A DNA stretch of 64,000 bases from Comamonas testosteroni. Its GTDB lineage: Bacteria; Pseudomonadota; Gammaproteobacteria; Burkholderiales; Burkholderiaceae_C. This document shows positions 37,026 to 46,937 of this stretch, in pieces. The stretch lies in NCBI GenBank assembly GCA_008727115.1, contig CP044131.1, forward strand, positions 992,001 to 1,056,000, given 5' to 3'. The translations under genes were made by a program, and so were the position numbers. The notes beneath the pieces are model-generated. The model saw only the letters and a program-made list of their open reading frames with translations. It was not told where the DNA came from and did no database searches. The number at the start of each line of letters is the position of its first letter. Positions within the stretch are counted from its first letter, which is position 1.

Positions 37026-37735
37026 GTGTCAGTCTGCAAAATTTGGGCATCTGCTGCGCGCACGGCAGCAATGAAGCAATGAATCTTGTGGGCATCCTTG
37101 ATGCCTTTGAGGGGCTTTCCGTCGGGGCCTTCGGCCTCGACACCAGAGCTCACGTCAACGGCCAGAGACAGCCCGCGAGGACGTACTTGCAGGATGCCAC
37201 CGGTCACGTTTGCAGGCGTGAGTCCACCAGACAAAACGAGGTGAGAGGCGACGCTTGCTGGAAGGAGTGACCAATTGAATGCTTTGCCACCGCCACCATA
37301 ACCATCGACATGGGCGTCGAGCAGGATGGCTTGGGCTTTTGAATAACGTTGGGCATATTCTACGAGGTCGAAGCGGGCCGCATCGTCCCCAAGGGGTATG
37401 CGGGCGGCGCGCATCCAAGGCTGTACGCCTTGGGTAGCGGCTTCGCAGTCCTCGGGTGATTCATCACCATGAAATTGCACGCAAGCGTTTGGTATACGTG
37501 CGCTAGAAGCTATTACATTGGTAGCACTTTCGTTCACAAAGAGCAAAACAGGTGTGACAAAAGGCGGCAGGCGGCGGGCTAGCTCAGCCGCGCGCTCCAG
37601 CGTTACGGCCCGCGGGCTTTTGGCGTAGAGCACAAAGCCTATGGCATCGGCTCCGGCTTGAACGGCGGCGTCAACGTCCTGCTCACGAGTCAGGCCGCAG
37701 ATTTTGATGCGAGTACGGTAGGAAATGGGGAGCAT
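36950..37735 (-). CDS. trpF: Phosphoribosylanthranilate isomerase
   Basis: A 261-residue TIM-barrel enzyme for the third tryptophan step. It shows [11 protein letters not shown] (catalytic Cys), [12 protein letters not shown] (catalytic Asp region) and [12 protein letters not shown], then [10 protein letters not shown], where family members normally end. The frame continues for about 30 residues (ends [10 protein letters not shown]) because the stop is at 36950, overlapping the first 76 nt of trpB in another reading frame. The start is ATG 37735. It follows truA by 42 bp in the same operon. Confidence 0.94.
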   Translation of the reverse strand: MLPISYRTRIKICGLTREQDVDAAVQAGADAIGFVLYAKSPRAVTLERAAELARRLPPFVTPVLLFVNESATNVIASSARIPNACVQFHGDESPEDCEAATQGVQPWMRAARIPLGDDAARFDLVEYAQRYSKAQAILLDAHVDGYGGGGKAFNWSLLPASVASHLVLSGGLTPANVTGGILQVRPRGLSLAVDVSSGVEAEGPDGKPLKGIKDAHKIHCFIAAVRAADAQILQTDTCLNTSIPTPLATLAATAAASPAKP

Positions 37736-37777
37736 GGCAGTTCTCTGATTGTGCTGCGACTGGTTGCACTTGAGTGA

Positions 37778-38608
37778 TCAGGGAAGCCAGGCAAACGGAG
37801 GTGTGGAGGAGGGCAGGCTCCAGCGTGCGTCGTAGATGGGGCCCAGAAAGTACAGTCCGTCCGGAGAGAAGGTCGGAGCAGCGACGTCGCGTGAGCGTGC
37901 ATCCAGTACCTGCTGCATCCACTCCACAGGCTTGGAGCCTTGGCCTACATAAATCAGGCAGCCCATGATGTTGCGGATCATGTGATGAAGAAAGGCGCTG
38001 CCTTCGAACTCGAAGTGCCAGTAGCCGCACTCCATCTCTCCATCGCGCATAGGGGCAAGACCTGCCGGTCGGTAACTCACATCGATGCGATACAGGGTTT
38101 TGACAGGGCTTTTGGCCTGGCAGCCTGCGGCCCGGAATGAGGAGAAATCATGTTCACCCAGCAGCAACTCTGCAGCAGCGCGCATGCACTGGCCGTCCAG
38201 AGGCTGAAACACCCAGCCCACGCGACCGTGCTCTACGCTGGGGCGTACAGGGGACTGCAGCAGCACATAGGCATAACGACGTGCGGTGGCACAGGCGCGG
38301 GAGTGAAAGCCTTCGGGGCCGCTGGGCACCTCGACAGCCCACTGCACGGCAATGTCCTTGGGGAGGAAGGTGTTGGTGCCACGTACCCAGGAGTTGGGCG
38401 CACGCTGCAGCTCGGTGTCGAAGTGAACAACTTGCATCAGTCCGTGAACACCGGAGTCGGTGCGGCCTGCACAAATGGTGGACACCTCTTGAGCAGCAAA
38501 GCGGCCCAGGGCCGCTTCGAGTTTGTCTTGTACGGTGTGGCCATCGGGCTGACTTTGCCAGCCGCGATAAGCCTGACCGTTGTAGCTGACGCCCAGAGCT
38601 ATGCGCAT
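37778..38608 (-). CDS. truA: tRNA pseudouridine synthase TruA
   Basis: A 276-residue enzyme that makes pseudouridine at positions 38-40 of tRNA anticodon arms. The catalytic aspartate is in [12 protein letters not shown], and the N-terminus is the typical [16 protein letters not shown]. The C-terminus is complete. It lies between fimV (37 bp upstream) and trpF, an arrangement I recall as common in beta- and gammaproteobacteria. Confidence 0.96.
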   Translation of the reverse strand: MRIALGVSYNGQAYRGWQSQPDGHTVQDKLEAALGRFAAQEVSTICAGRTDSGVHGLMQVVHFDTELQRAPNSWVRGTNTFLPKDIAVQWAVEVPSGPEGFHSRACATARRYAYVLLQSPVRPSVEHGRVGWVFQPLDGQCMRAAAELLLGEHDFSSFRAAGCQAKSPVKTLYRIDVSYRPAGLAPMRDGEMECGYWHFEFEGSAFLHHMIRNIMGCLIYVGQGSKPVEWMQQVLDARSRDVAAPTFSPDGLYFLGPIYDARWSLPSSTPPFAWLP

Positions 38609-38645
38609 GGCATGGCTCCTGGCGCGAGTTTTTCACACATCAAAT

Positions 38646-41555
38646 TCAACCAATCTGAGAAAGCAGAGACTGAGCCTTGGCCTTCAGGTCACCATGGGCT
38701 TCGGCGATCACTTCTTCAATGAGTGTACGCGCTCCATCACTATCGCCGATGGCATTGAATTCCTCTGCCAAAGCCAGCTTGGTAGCCAGAGGGTCTTCGG
38801 GCTCGGTGGGTGGCGCGACGGCATCAATTTGCGGTGCTGTACCGGAGTTGCCCAGGTCCAGAGACAGGCCGCTCAGGTCAAAAACTGCCTCGGGCTGTGC
38901 CTGCTCGGGAGTGAGGGCGGAGATGTTGCGCTCGTGCTCGTCAATGGGCAACTGCAGGGTCATGGCCTCGGTGCTGTGCTCATCTGCTCCTGTGGCTGTG
39001 AAGTTCAAAGATGCTGCGTCCTGAGTGCTCTCCTGAGCGGACTGAGGCTGCAGTGGCAGGGCAAAGCTGTCGAGGTCGAACTCAAGTGCATTCAAGGAGG
39101 CCTGCTCTGCAGGAGCTGGAGCTGCTACTGGAGTAGGGGCTTGAGAGGCTGTTGCAGGCAGGCTGAACGATGCAAGGTCGTCGAGATCCAGGCTCAGGCC
39201 ATTGTCTGCAGCAGCGTCAGATGCCGGTTTTGCCGGCGCTGCTGCGGGAGCTTCCCACTGAGCCAGTGCTGCGAAGTCCTGTTCGGAGGGCTGTGCAACC
39301 GGCTCAGAAGTCACAGGTTTGGCATTGGCTGAAGCCTCGGGAAGGCCCAGATCCAGGCTGAAGTCCATGCTGGAGGGTTCTGTAGGAGGACCTTCGCGAT
39401 TGACGGCTGTTTCGTTGGCCTGAGCCGCCGCCAAAGCCGAGCCAAAAGCTACTGCGGAACCTGCCCCGCCTTTTAGCGCTGTAGAGGGGTCGGTTGGGCT
39501 GAAGGCACTGGACGCGGCTGCGCTCTTGGCTTGTGGCGATCCGCCGGGCTGGTAGAGCTGATTTTCTGGATCCAGGATGCGACCTTGGTCTGCCAGGCGT
39601 TGCCACTCGGGGCCCTTGCCTTGAGTGAGGGCGTACAAGTTGCCAGCGACTGCAGCGTAGGCCATACGGTCATGGCGCTTGGCGTAGATCTCCGCCAGCT
39701 TCTGGTGCAGTACCAGGCGGTTGGGGTCAGTACGCAGGGCTTCCTTGAGAATCTCTTCGGCCTGGAGGTCTCGCCCATAGGCCAAGTAAACATCGGCTTC
39801 GGCTAGAGGGTCGACATCACCTGCATCCAACTGGCTGGGAGAGTACTGCATGGACTGGCCGGACATCTGACTGCTGGTGGTCGTCGTATCCACGCGCTGG
39901 CCACCGCTGGCGCCAAAGAATGAGTCGGCAGACAGCTGACTGTCGCCCAGTGTGCTATCGGCCTGTGCTGCAGCCGCAGCCTTGCGGCGCTGGGCTACGC
40001 GGTAACCGCCATATCCCAGTAACAAAGCCAACAGAGCAGCTCCGGCCAATGGAATGGTGGGGTCCTCCATCAGGCTGTCGATAAAGCTGGGTTCCTCTGG
40101 CACTGGGGCAGGAGGCGCTGCAGGCTTGGGAGGCGCAACCGGAGCAGGTGCAGGAGCAGGAGGCTCGACAGGTTCCGGTGCAGGTGCTGTCTCACCTGCG
40201 GGCTCGGTAGCTGCTTTGGGCTTGCCCAGGTCTGTGCTCACGGCCCCGGGTTCGCTCACTGCCTCTGTGGGGGCAGCAGGCATTGTGGTTGCTTCCGCAC
40301 CTGTGGCAGGCACAGCAGCAGTGGCTGTCGTGGCGGCTGGAACATTGATGCCAGGGGCTGAAGGAGGCGTTGCCGCAGGCACTGCAGGTGTCGCAGCATC
40401 GCCTGCTGGCTTGGCTGCAGCGGCAATCTGGCTCAGTTCAGCCATGTTCCGCTTGAGCTCGTCCGCGCGAGCCGATTGCTCTGCAGCCTGCTTTTGCTGT
40501 GCCAGCTGCTCATCAGCCACAACTCCCTTGACTGCGCCCTTGGAGAGGGTCAGTTTGTCTGGTGCAGCAGTGCTGGGCTTGCCGTCTTCCACGTGGGCCT
40601 GGACCTGGCCGGAAGCGCTGCGGGATGCAGCTTCCACGGGCGCGACAGGGGCGACACCCGCGAGCTGGCGGCGAAACTGGTTGAAGTCCTGAGACTGGGC
40701 CGCCATGATCTTGCGCGCTTCCTTGGCGGAGGTGGCCTGCGCAGCAGTCTGGTCGGGAAGCTGAATGACAGCGCCGCTGCGCATGCGGTTGACGTTGCCA
40801 CCGATGAAAGCCTGGGGGTTGCTGCGCAGCATGGCTACCAGCATCTGATCCAGAGATACTCCTGCGGGCTTGTGAGCGGCGGCAATGCGGCCGGCCGTGT
40901 CGCCAGTCTTGACTCGCATCTCACCAAGGCTGCGGGCTGGAGCCGCTGCACTGTCCGGGGCCTGGCGAGTACGCTGAGACTTGGAAGATGCAGTATCCAG
41001 GTCACGATCATTGCGCAGGTCGCGGCCCGGGGCATTGATGGCGGCAATCGTTGGGCGTGTGGTCGCAGCAGGGCGAGCAGGAGTGACTGCGGGGGTGGGC
41101 GCAGGTGCCGCTTGAGCCGCCGTGGTGGGGGCGGGAGCTGCACGGCGTGATGAAGGGGGATCCAGCAGCAGGGTGTAGTTGCGCTGCAGCTTGCCCGATG
41201 CCCAGTTGGCATCGATCACCAGGTCTACAAAGGGATCGTTAACAGGCTGAAAGCTGCTGAGCTTGAGGATAGTGCTGCCATTGGCGCGCTTTTGCACTTG
41301 CACGCGAACGGAGTTTGCTGTGCCCGTGTACTCCATGCCTTGAGCGCGGAATGCCGCAGGTGAAGCAATGGCTGCTTGCAGACTGTCGGCTTCCGCAGCG
41401 CTGAGCTGGGGAATTTCGACCTCGGCGCGCAAGGGCTCTCCCAGAGCCGACTGAACCGTGATGCGGCCCAGTGCCAATGCCCATGCATCGGTGGCCGAAA
41501 GGCTTGACAGTGCGAGGGTGGCTGCGGCGAGCGCAGAGAGTTTCCAGCGTTGCAT
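38646..41555 (-). CDS. fimV: FimV/HubP-like peptidoglycan-binding polar protein
   Basis: A 969-residue inner-membrane protein. Start at ATG 41555 gives a signal peptide (QRWKLSALAAATLALSSL) ending before WALALGRITVQSALGEPLRAEVEI, the FimV N-terminal domain. A LysM-type region follows (VKTGDTAGRIAAAHKPAGVSLDQML). A long Ala/Pro/Glu-rich stretch precedes one transmembrane helix near residue 510 (IPLAGAALLALLLGYGGY). The cytosolic part is acidic with a TPR-like segment (DVYLAYGRDLQAEEILKEAL) and the FimV C-terminal domain (ALAEEFNAIGDSDGARTLI). Such proteins organise type IV pili and cell poles. An in-frame region extends to 41624. Confidence 0.93.
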   Translation of the reverse strand: MQRWKLSALAAATLALSSLSATDAWALALGRITVQSALGEPLRAEVEIPQLSAAEADSLQAAIASPAAFRAQGMEYTGTANSVRVQVQKRANGSTILKLSSFQPVNDPFVDLVIDANWASGKLQRNYTLLLDPPSSRRAAPAPTTAAQAAPAPTPAVTPARPAATTRPTIAAINAPGRDLRNDRDLDTASSKSQRTRQAPDSAAAPARSLGEMRVKTGDTAGRIAAAHKPAGVSLDQMLVAMLRSNPQAFIGGNVNRMRSGAVIQLPDQTAAQATSAKEARKIMAAQSQDFNQFRRQLAGVAPVAPVEAASRSASGQVQAHVEDGKPSTAAPDKLTLSKGAVKGVVADEQLAQQKQAAEQSARADELKRNMAELSQIAAAAKPAGDAATPAVPAATPPSAPGINVPAATTATAAVPATGAEATTMPAAPTEAVSEPGAVSTDLGKPKAATEPAGETAPAPEPVEPPAPAPAPVAPPKPAAPPAPVPEEPSFIDSLMEDPTIPLAGAALLALLLGYGGYRVAQRRKAAAAAQADSTLGDSQLSADSFFGASGGQRVDTTTTSSQMSGQSMQYSPSQLDAGDVDPLAEADVYLAYGRDLQAEEILKEALRTDPNRLVLHQKLAEIYAKRHDRMAYAAVAGNLYALTQGKGPEWQRLADQGRILDPENQLYQPGGSPQAKSAAASSAFSPTDPSTALKGGAGSAVAFGSALAAAQANETAVNREGPPTEPSSMDFSLDLGLPEASANAKPVTSEPVAQPSEQDFAALAQWEAPAAAPAKPASDAAADNGLSLDLDDLASFSLPATASQAPTPVAAPAPAEQASLNALEFDLDSFALPLQPQSAQESTQDAASLNFTATGADEHSTEAMTLQLPIDEHERNISALTPEQAQPEAVFDLSGLSLDLGNSGTAPQIDAVAPPTEPEDPLATKLALAEEFNAIGDSDGARTLIEEVIAEAHGDLKAKAQSLLSQIG

Positions 41556-41921
41556 AGGGCTCAAACTTGATTTGTGCAGCCTACAGCCCTTTTGTTTTTG
41601 ATCGGGTTCGTGGCTGCGGTGCACATGAAAATTGAAAATTCGGCAGGTGACAAAGGTCTTGCTACCCGACTATTACAGCTTGCATTGTCAACGACGCTAT
41701 TGCCTTGTGAGCAAAAGCCGCCTTGCCAAGGCGCGCAATTGTTGTCGATTGGCAACGAGATGAAACCTAATGTAGGTCTGAAGCCTGTCTTCGTTCATTC
41801 GAATAGGCAAACAATTGTCGCCCAGCCCGAGCCTTGGAGATGAAAAAGCGCCAGCCATCAAAAGGATGACTGGCGCTTTGCTGTGCTGGATCAAGCCCTT
41901 GGCGGGCTGATGGTGGCTGAA
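41556..41921. other. fimV-asd intergenic region
   Basis: A 366-bp stretch holding the asd terminator (41845-41879) and, presumably, the fimV promoter. I see no convincing gene. A minus-strand 33-codon frame starting near 41795 (begins MNEDRLQ) lacks a ribosome-binding site and is not called. Confidence 0.5.
41845..41879 (-). terminator. Intrinsic terminator after asd
   Basis: AAAGCGCCAG (41845-41854) pairs with CTGGCGCTTT (41870-41879), extended by CATC/GATG. On the minus strand a T run follows. It makes asd a monocistronic unit separate from fimV. Confidence 0.88.
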
Positions 41922-43034
41922 TCAGTCAGCCAGCAAGATACGCAGCATGCGGCGCAGCGGCTCGGCAGCGCCCCACAGCAACTGGTCACCGATGACGAAG
42001 GCCGACAGGTACTCGGGGCCCATGTTCAGCTTGCGCACGCGACCCACGGCGATGTCCAGGCCACCGGTGGTGGCTGCGGGTGTCAGTTGCTTGACGGTTT
42101 CGGCACGGTCGTTGGCCACGAACTTGACCCATGGGTTGCCCCCCTTGATCAAGGCTTCGATCTCTTCAAGAGGCAGATCCTTTTTCAGCTTCAGCGTCAG
42201 CGCCAGGCTGTGGCAGCGCATGGCGCCGATGCGCACGCACAGGCCATCCACGGGGATGGTGGCTTCGGTGCCGAGGATCTTGTTGACTTCAGCCTGGCCC
42301 TTCCACTCTTCCTTGGACTGGCCGTTGGGCAGTTGCACATCGATCCAGGGGATCAGGCCGCCAGCCAAGGGGGCACCGAAAAATTCGGTGGGCACATCTT
42401 CGCGGATGGTGGTGGCAACCTTGCGGTCGATGTCCAGAATGGCGGAAGCGGGAGTGGCCAGCTCGTCGGCCACGGCGGCATGCACCACGCCCATGCCCTT
42501 GAGCAGCTCGCGCATGTGGTTGGCGCCGCCACCCGATGCGGCTTGATAAGTCATGGAGGAGACCCATTCCACCAGACCGGCCTTGAACAGGCCGCCCAGG
42601 CCCATCAGCAAGATGGAGTTGGTGCAGTTGCCGCCGATCCAGTTCTTGCCGCCTGCGGCCAGCTTGGCTTTGATCAGCTCGTCGTTGACGGGATCCAGCA
42701 CGATGACGGCGTCATCTTCCATGCGCAGCGACGAAGCTGCATCGATCCAGTGGCCGTTCCAGCCGGCTGCGCGGATCTTGGGGAAGACTTCCTTGGTGTA
42801 GTCGCCGCCCTGGCAGGTGATGATGATGTCGCACTTGGACAGCTCGGCGATGTCGTTGGCATCCTTGAGCTGGGTATGCACCGTGGCCATCGCGGGGGCC
42901 TTGCCGCCGGCGTTGGAGGTGGAGAAGAACACCGGCTCGATCAGGGCAAAGTCGCCCTCGGCCTGCATGCGATCCATCAGCACGGAGCCGACCATGCCAC
43001 GCCAGCCTACCAAACCAACCAGTTGCTTGCTCAT
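41922..43034 (-). CDS. asd: Aspartate-semialdehyde dehydrogenase
   Basis: A 370-residue enzyme that reduces aspartyl phosphate to aspartate semialdehyde, the common precursor of lysine, threonine, methionine, isoleucine and diaminopimelate. NADP-binding start [13 protein letters not shown], catalytic Cys137 in [15 protein letters not shown], and the conserved His of the RIGAMRCHS region. ATG 43034 has an AAAGGG ribosome-binding site 8 bp upstream. A leader with a small peptide gene and alternative hairpins precedes it (43083-43228). Confidence 0.96.
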   Translation of the reverse strand: MSKQLVGLVGWRGMVGSVLMDRMQAEGDFALIEPVFFSTSNAGGKAPAMATVHTQLKDANDIAELSKCDIIITCQGGDYTKEVFPKIRAAGWNGHWIDAASSLRMEDDAVIVLDPVNDELIKAKLAAGGKNWIGGNCTNSILLMGLGGLFKAGLVEWVSSMTYQAASGGGANHMRELLKGMGVVHAAVADELATPASAILDIDRKVATTIREDVPTEFFGAPLAGGLIPWIDVQLPNGQSKEEWKGQAEVNKILGTEATIPVDGLCVRIGAMRCHSLALTLKLKKDLPLEEIEALIKGGNPWVKFVANDRAETVKQLTPAATTGGLDIAVGRVRKLNMGPEYLSAFVIGDQLLWGAAEPLRRMLRILLAD

Positions 43035-43082
43035 TTGAAATGCCCTTTCAGTTTTGAAAACCGTTGTTTTCGACTGCTTCCT

Positions 43083-43135
43083 CCGGCTCGTCTGAGCCGG
43101 ATCAAGGGCGCACGACGAACCGGGCTGGGTCAGCC
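43083..43135 (-). promoter_or_regulatory. Mutually exclusive RNA hairpins in the asd leader
   Basis: Reading the minus strand: segment 1 GGCUG (43135-43131) pairs with CAGCC (43127-43123); segment 2 CCGGUUCGUC (43123-43114) pairs over 10 bp (one G-U) with segment 4 GACGAGCCGG (43092-43083); segment 3 CCGGCUC (43100-43094) pairs with GAGCCGG (43089-43083). Segment 4 cannot pair with both 2 and 3. Segment 1 overlaps the peptide stop codon. No T run follows segment 4, so it is not a plain terminator; a Rho- or translation-based switch is possible. Confidence 0.5.
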
Positions 43136-43228
43136 TGTAATCGTCTTAATAGTGATTGCGCGCATGTCCAGGCCGGCAAGCATTGCAGGCTTGGCTGTTT
43201 CAGTATTGAAGGTCGGTGCGGCAAACAT
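43130..43228 (-). CDS. Candidate asd leader peptide, 32 residues, Thr/Ile-rich end
   Basis: ATG 43228 has GGAG 5 bp upstream. The 32-codon frame reads [16 protein letters not shown] then [16 protein letters not shown] and stops at 43130. Six Thr and three Ile occur, with I-T-I-K-T-I-T in seven consecutive codons right before the stop. This resembles the threonine-operon leader of E. coli. It lies 95 bp ahead of asd, an enzyme of the Thr/Ile/Lys/Met branch. Whether it is translated or regulatory is inferred. Confidence 0.5.
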   Translation of the reverse strand: MFAAPTFNTETAKPAMLAGLDMRAITIKTITG

Positions 43229-43291
43229 AAGAGCTCCATTCTAGCGACTGCAGAAAAAGTCTGAAGATTTAAAATGGATTGATGACATTGT

Positions 43292-43329
43292 CAAAACGTC
43301 GAAATAAATGATTTATTTTTGACGTTTTG
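43292..43329. repeat. 38-bp AT-rich inverted repeat upstream of asd
   Basis: Arms CAAAACGTC (43292-43300) and GACGTTTTG (43321-43329) are perfect; inside, AAATAAAT and ATTTATTT are mirrored. Its inner edge touches the TTGACA candidate -35 box of asd on the minus strand, so it could be an operator, or an extra terminator arm. Confidence 0.6.
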
Positions 43330-43359
43330 ATTTGTTTTTAAGAAGTAAACACATCGAAC

Positions 43360-43393
43360 AAAAAAAGCCACCGTTTGTGGTGGCGGCTTTTTT
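43360..43393 (-). terminator. Intrinsic terminator after leuB
   Basis: On the minus strand GCCACC/GGTGGC stem with a preceding GCC and a run of seven T residues, 17 bp after the leuB stop. Confidence 0.88.
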
Positions 43394-43410
43394 GTCATCA
43401 GTGCATGAAC

Positions 43411-44484
<1,074 letters not shown>

Positions 44485-44504
44485 GATGTTCCTTTGATTA
44501 ATTT

Positions 44505-44584
44505 GATAGCTGCTGGCGCTTGATATTCATAGACTTCAGATTGAATGAATGCTGAGATGTATGAATAGAAGGCGCAAGCAGCTC
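44505..44584. repeat. Long-armed family A repeat between leuD and leuB
   Basis: The left arm contains GATAGCTGCTGGCGCTTGA then TATTCATA (44505-44531), mirrored by TATGAATAGAAGGCGCAAGCAGC (44559-44583). Unlike the short copies, the arms are separated by about 27 bp. Confidence 0.75.
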
Positions 44585-44702
44585 ATTTATTGATAGTTTT
44601 ACTTCGGGCCCAAAAGGCGGGCATCCCTCAACTGAGTGAGGCCGGCGCAGTAGAGAGCCTTATCTCCAGCGCGGCTCACGTGAGAGACGGTCAGCAAGAG
44701 CT

Positions 44703-44760
44703 GCTTAGCGGCAAAGGCCGTCGTCCCCCCTTGGGGGAAGCCGCCAAGCGGCTCAGGGGC
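44703..44760 (-). repeat. Family B repeat directly after leuD (partial)
   Basis: On the minus strand, starting 1 nt after the leuD stop: CCCCTGAGCCGCTTGGCGG, then CTTCCCCC and AAGGGGGGACGAC. The 3' part of the longer copies is missing. Confidence 0.75.
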
Positions 44761-45417
44761 TTACTTCTGAATCAACGTATGCGCCAGCCAGGGCTTTTGC
44801 GCCAGACGCTCGGCTTCAAAGGCCTTGATCTTGTCGGCATGGCGCATGGTCAGGCCGATGTCGTCAAACCCGTTGAGCAGGCAGTACTTGCGGAAAGCAA
44901 TGACGTCGAACGGGATCTCTTCGCCTTGCGGGCGGACGATGACCTGGCGCTCCAGATCAATGGTCAGCTCGTAGCCGGGGAAGGCTGCGACGTCGTTGAA
45001 CAGCTGATCGATCGTGGCCTCAGGCAGGACGATGGGCAGCAGGCCATTCTTGAAGCTGTTGTTGAAGAAGATGTCCGCAAAGCTGGGCGCCAGGATGGCG
45101 CGGAAGCCGTACTGGTCCAGCGCCCAGGGGGCATGCTCGCGGCTGGAGCCGCAGCCGAAGTTCTTGCGCGCGATCAGGATGGAGGCACCCTTGTAACGTG
45201 GCTGGTTCAGCACGAAGTCGGGGTTGGGCTTGCGGTCGGCTTCGGGCACGCCGGGCTGGCCGGGTTGGTCCAGATAGCGCCATTCGTCAAACAGATTGGG
45301 GCCGAAGCCGGTCTTCTTGATGGACTTCAGGAACTGCTTGGGGATGATGGCGTCGGTATCGACGTTCTCGCGGTCCATGGGTGCCACGAGGCCCTTGTGC
45401 ACGGTGAATTTCTGCAT
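44761..45417 (-). CDS. leuD: 3-isopropylmalate dehydratase small subunit
   Basis: A 218-residue small subunit that, with LeuC, isomerises 2- to 3-isopropylmalate. It starts [30 protein letters not shown] and contains the [14 protein letters not shown] substrate loop. The complete length matches bacterial LeuD. It lies 32 bp after leuC on the same strand, no gene between, and carries a family B repeat directly behind its stop. Confidence 0.97.
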   Translation of the reverse strand: MQKFTVHKGLVAPMDRENVDTDAIIPKQFLKSIKKTGFGPNLFDEWRYLDQPGQPGVPEADRKPNPDFVLNQPRYKGASILIARKNFGCGSSREHAPWALDQYGFRAILAPSFADIFFNNSFKNGLLPIVLPEATIDQLFNDVAAFPGYELTIDLERQVIVRPQGEEIPFDVIAFRKYCLLNGFDDIGLTMRHADKIKAFEAERLAQKPWLAHTLIQK

Positions 45418-45449
45418 GGTGTGATTCCAGAATCTTGTGTCTTGGCCGC

Positions 45450-46871
45450 TTAAGCGAATTTTCTAATGTCAACGAAATGACCGTGGATGGCAGCAGCCGC
45501 TGCCATGGCGGGGCTGACCAAGTGGGTGCGGCCACCGGCGCCTTGACGGCCTTCGAAGTTGCGGTTGCTGGTCGATGCGCAGCGCTCGCCGGGCTCCAGG
45601 CGGTCGGCGTTCATGGCCAGGCACATGGAGCAACCGGGTTCCCGCCATTCAAAGCCTGCGGCCACAAAGATCTTGTCCAGACCTTCGGCTTCGGCTTGGG
45701 CCTTGACAAGACCGGAGCCGGGTACGACCATGGCCAGCTTGATGTTCTTGGCGACCTTTTGGCCCAGGTTCTTGACCACGGCAGCGGCTTCGCGCATGTC
45801 TTCGATGCGGCTGTTGGTGCAGGAGCCAATGAACACCTTGTCGACAAAGATGTCGTTCAGAGGCTTGCCGGGCTGCAGATCCATATAGGTCAGCGCGCGT
45901 TCGATGGCGCCGCGCTTGTTGGCGTCCTTTTCCTTATCGGGATCGGGCACGGAGGCGTCGATGCCCAGCACCATTTCGGGCGATGTGCCCCAGGTGACCT
46001 GCGGCACGATGTCTGCGGCGTTCAGCTCCACCACGCGGTCAAACTTCGCGTCGGCGTCGGAGTGCAGCGTCTTCCAGTAGGCGACGGCGGCATCCCACTC
46101 TGCACCGGTGGGAGCCAGGGGGCGGCCCTTGACGTAGGCAATGGTCTTGTCGTCCACGGCCACCAGGCCGGCGCGTGCGCCACCTTCGATGGCCATGTTG
46201 CAGACGGTCATGCGGCCTTCGATGCTCAGGTCGCGAATGGCTTCACCAGCAAATTCAATGGTGTAGCCCGTGCCGCCGGCGGTACCGATCTTGCCGATGA
46301 TGGCCAGCACGATGTCCTTGGCGGTGATGCCGGGCGCGACCTTGCCATTGACCTGTACCAGCATATTCTTGGCCTTCTTGGCCAGCAGGGTCTGGGTAGC
46401 CATCACGTGCTCGACCTCGGAAGTGCCGATGCCGTGGGCCAGAGCGCCAAAAGCGCCGTGGGTGGAGGTGTGGCTGTCGCCGCAGACTACGGTCATGCCG
46501 GGCAGGGTGGCGCCTTGCTCGGGGCCCATCACGTGAACAATGCCCTGGCCCTTGTCCATGAAGGGGAAGAAGGCGGCCGAGCCAAACTCGGCGATGTTGG
46601 TGTTCAGCGTGGTGATCTGTTCCTTGCTGATGGGGTCGGCAATGCCGTCATAGCCGCGCTCCCAGCCGTCGGTAGGTGTGTTGTGGTCGGCTGTCGCCAC
46701 CACGGAGCTGACGCGCCACAGCTTGCGGCCCGCCATGCGCAGGCCTTCGAAGGCCTGGGGGCTGGTCACTTCGTGCACCAGATGGCGGTCGATGTAGAGG
46801 ACGGAGGTGCCGTCTTCCTCGGTGTGAACGACGTGTTCGTCAAAAATCTTGTCGTAGAGGGTGCGTCCCAT
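45450..46871 (-). CDS. leuC: 3-isopropylmalate dehydratase large subunit
   Basis: A 473-residue aconitase-family enzyme with a [4Fe-4S] cluster. The Cys ligands are in FIGSCTNSR and GCSMCLAMN, with the aconitase motif [13 protein letters not shown] in the middle. It is the large partner of LeuD. A LysR gene lies 66 bp upstream on the same strand and may be co-transcribed or regulate it. Confidence 0.97.
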   Translation of the reverse strand: MGRTLYDKIFDEHVVHTEEDGTSVLYIDRHLVHEVTSPQAFEGLRMAGRKLWRVSSVVATADHNTPTDGWERGYDGIADPISKEQITTLNTNIAEFGSAAFFPFMDKGQGIVHVMGPEQGATLPGMTVVCGDSHTSTHGAFGALAHGIGTSEVEHVMATQTLLAKKAKNMLVQVNGKVAPGITAKDIVLAIIGKIGTAGGTGYTIEFAGEAIRDLSIEGRMTVCNMAIEGGARAGLVAVDDKTIAYVKGRPLAPTGAEWDAAVAYWKTLHSDADAKFDRVVELNAADIVPQVTWGTSPEMVLGIDASVPDPDKEKDANKRGAIERALTYMDLQPGKPLNDIFVDKVFIGSCTNSRIEDMREAAAVVKNLGQKVAKNIKLAMVVPGSGLVKAQAEAEGLDKIFVAAGFEWREPGCSMCLAMNADRLEPGERCASTSNRNFEGRQGAGGRTHLVSPAMAAAAAIHGHFVDIRKFA

Positions 46872-46937
46872 GGTGCTTGCTCTCGTGAGTAGGAGTTGTT
46901 GGGTGGTTTATTCGGTTGGGGCGTGAAGCGGCTGGCT

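Larger units (their letters stand above)
43035..43410 (-). other. asd leader and promoter region
   Basis: A 376-bp stretch containing, in minus-strand order: the leuB terminator, a 38-bp inverted repeat, promoter candidates, a leader-peptide frame (43130-43228) and alternative hairpins (43083-43135). Two promoters are possible: TTGACA (43294-43289) with a weak -10 about 17 bp later, giving a leader of about 250 nt, or TTCAGA with TAGAAT (43243-43238), which would start just 3-4 nt before the peptide ATG. No other gene is seen. Confidence 0.6.

Noticed and set aside
37500-37535. A family A-like word (AGCTATTACATTGGTAGC) inside trpF
   Set aside because: It matches only part of the repeat, keeps the trpF reading frame and could be chance; not counted as a copy.
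41697-41894. A 65-codon minus-strand frame between asd and fimV, including a 33-codon part starting MNEDRLQ
   Set aside because: It overlaps the asd terminator hairpin, lacks a ribosome-binding site and shows no recognisable motif.
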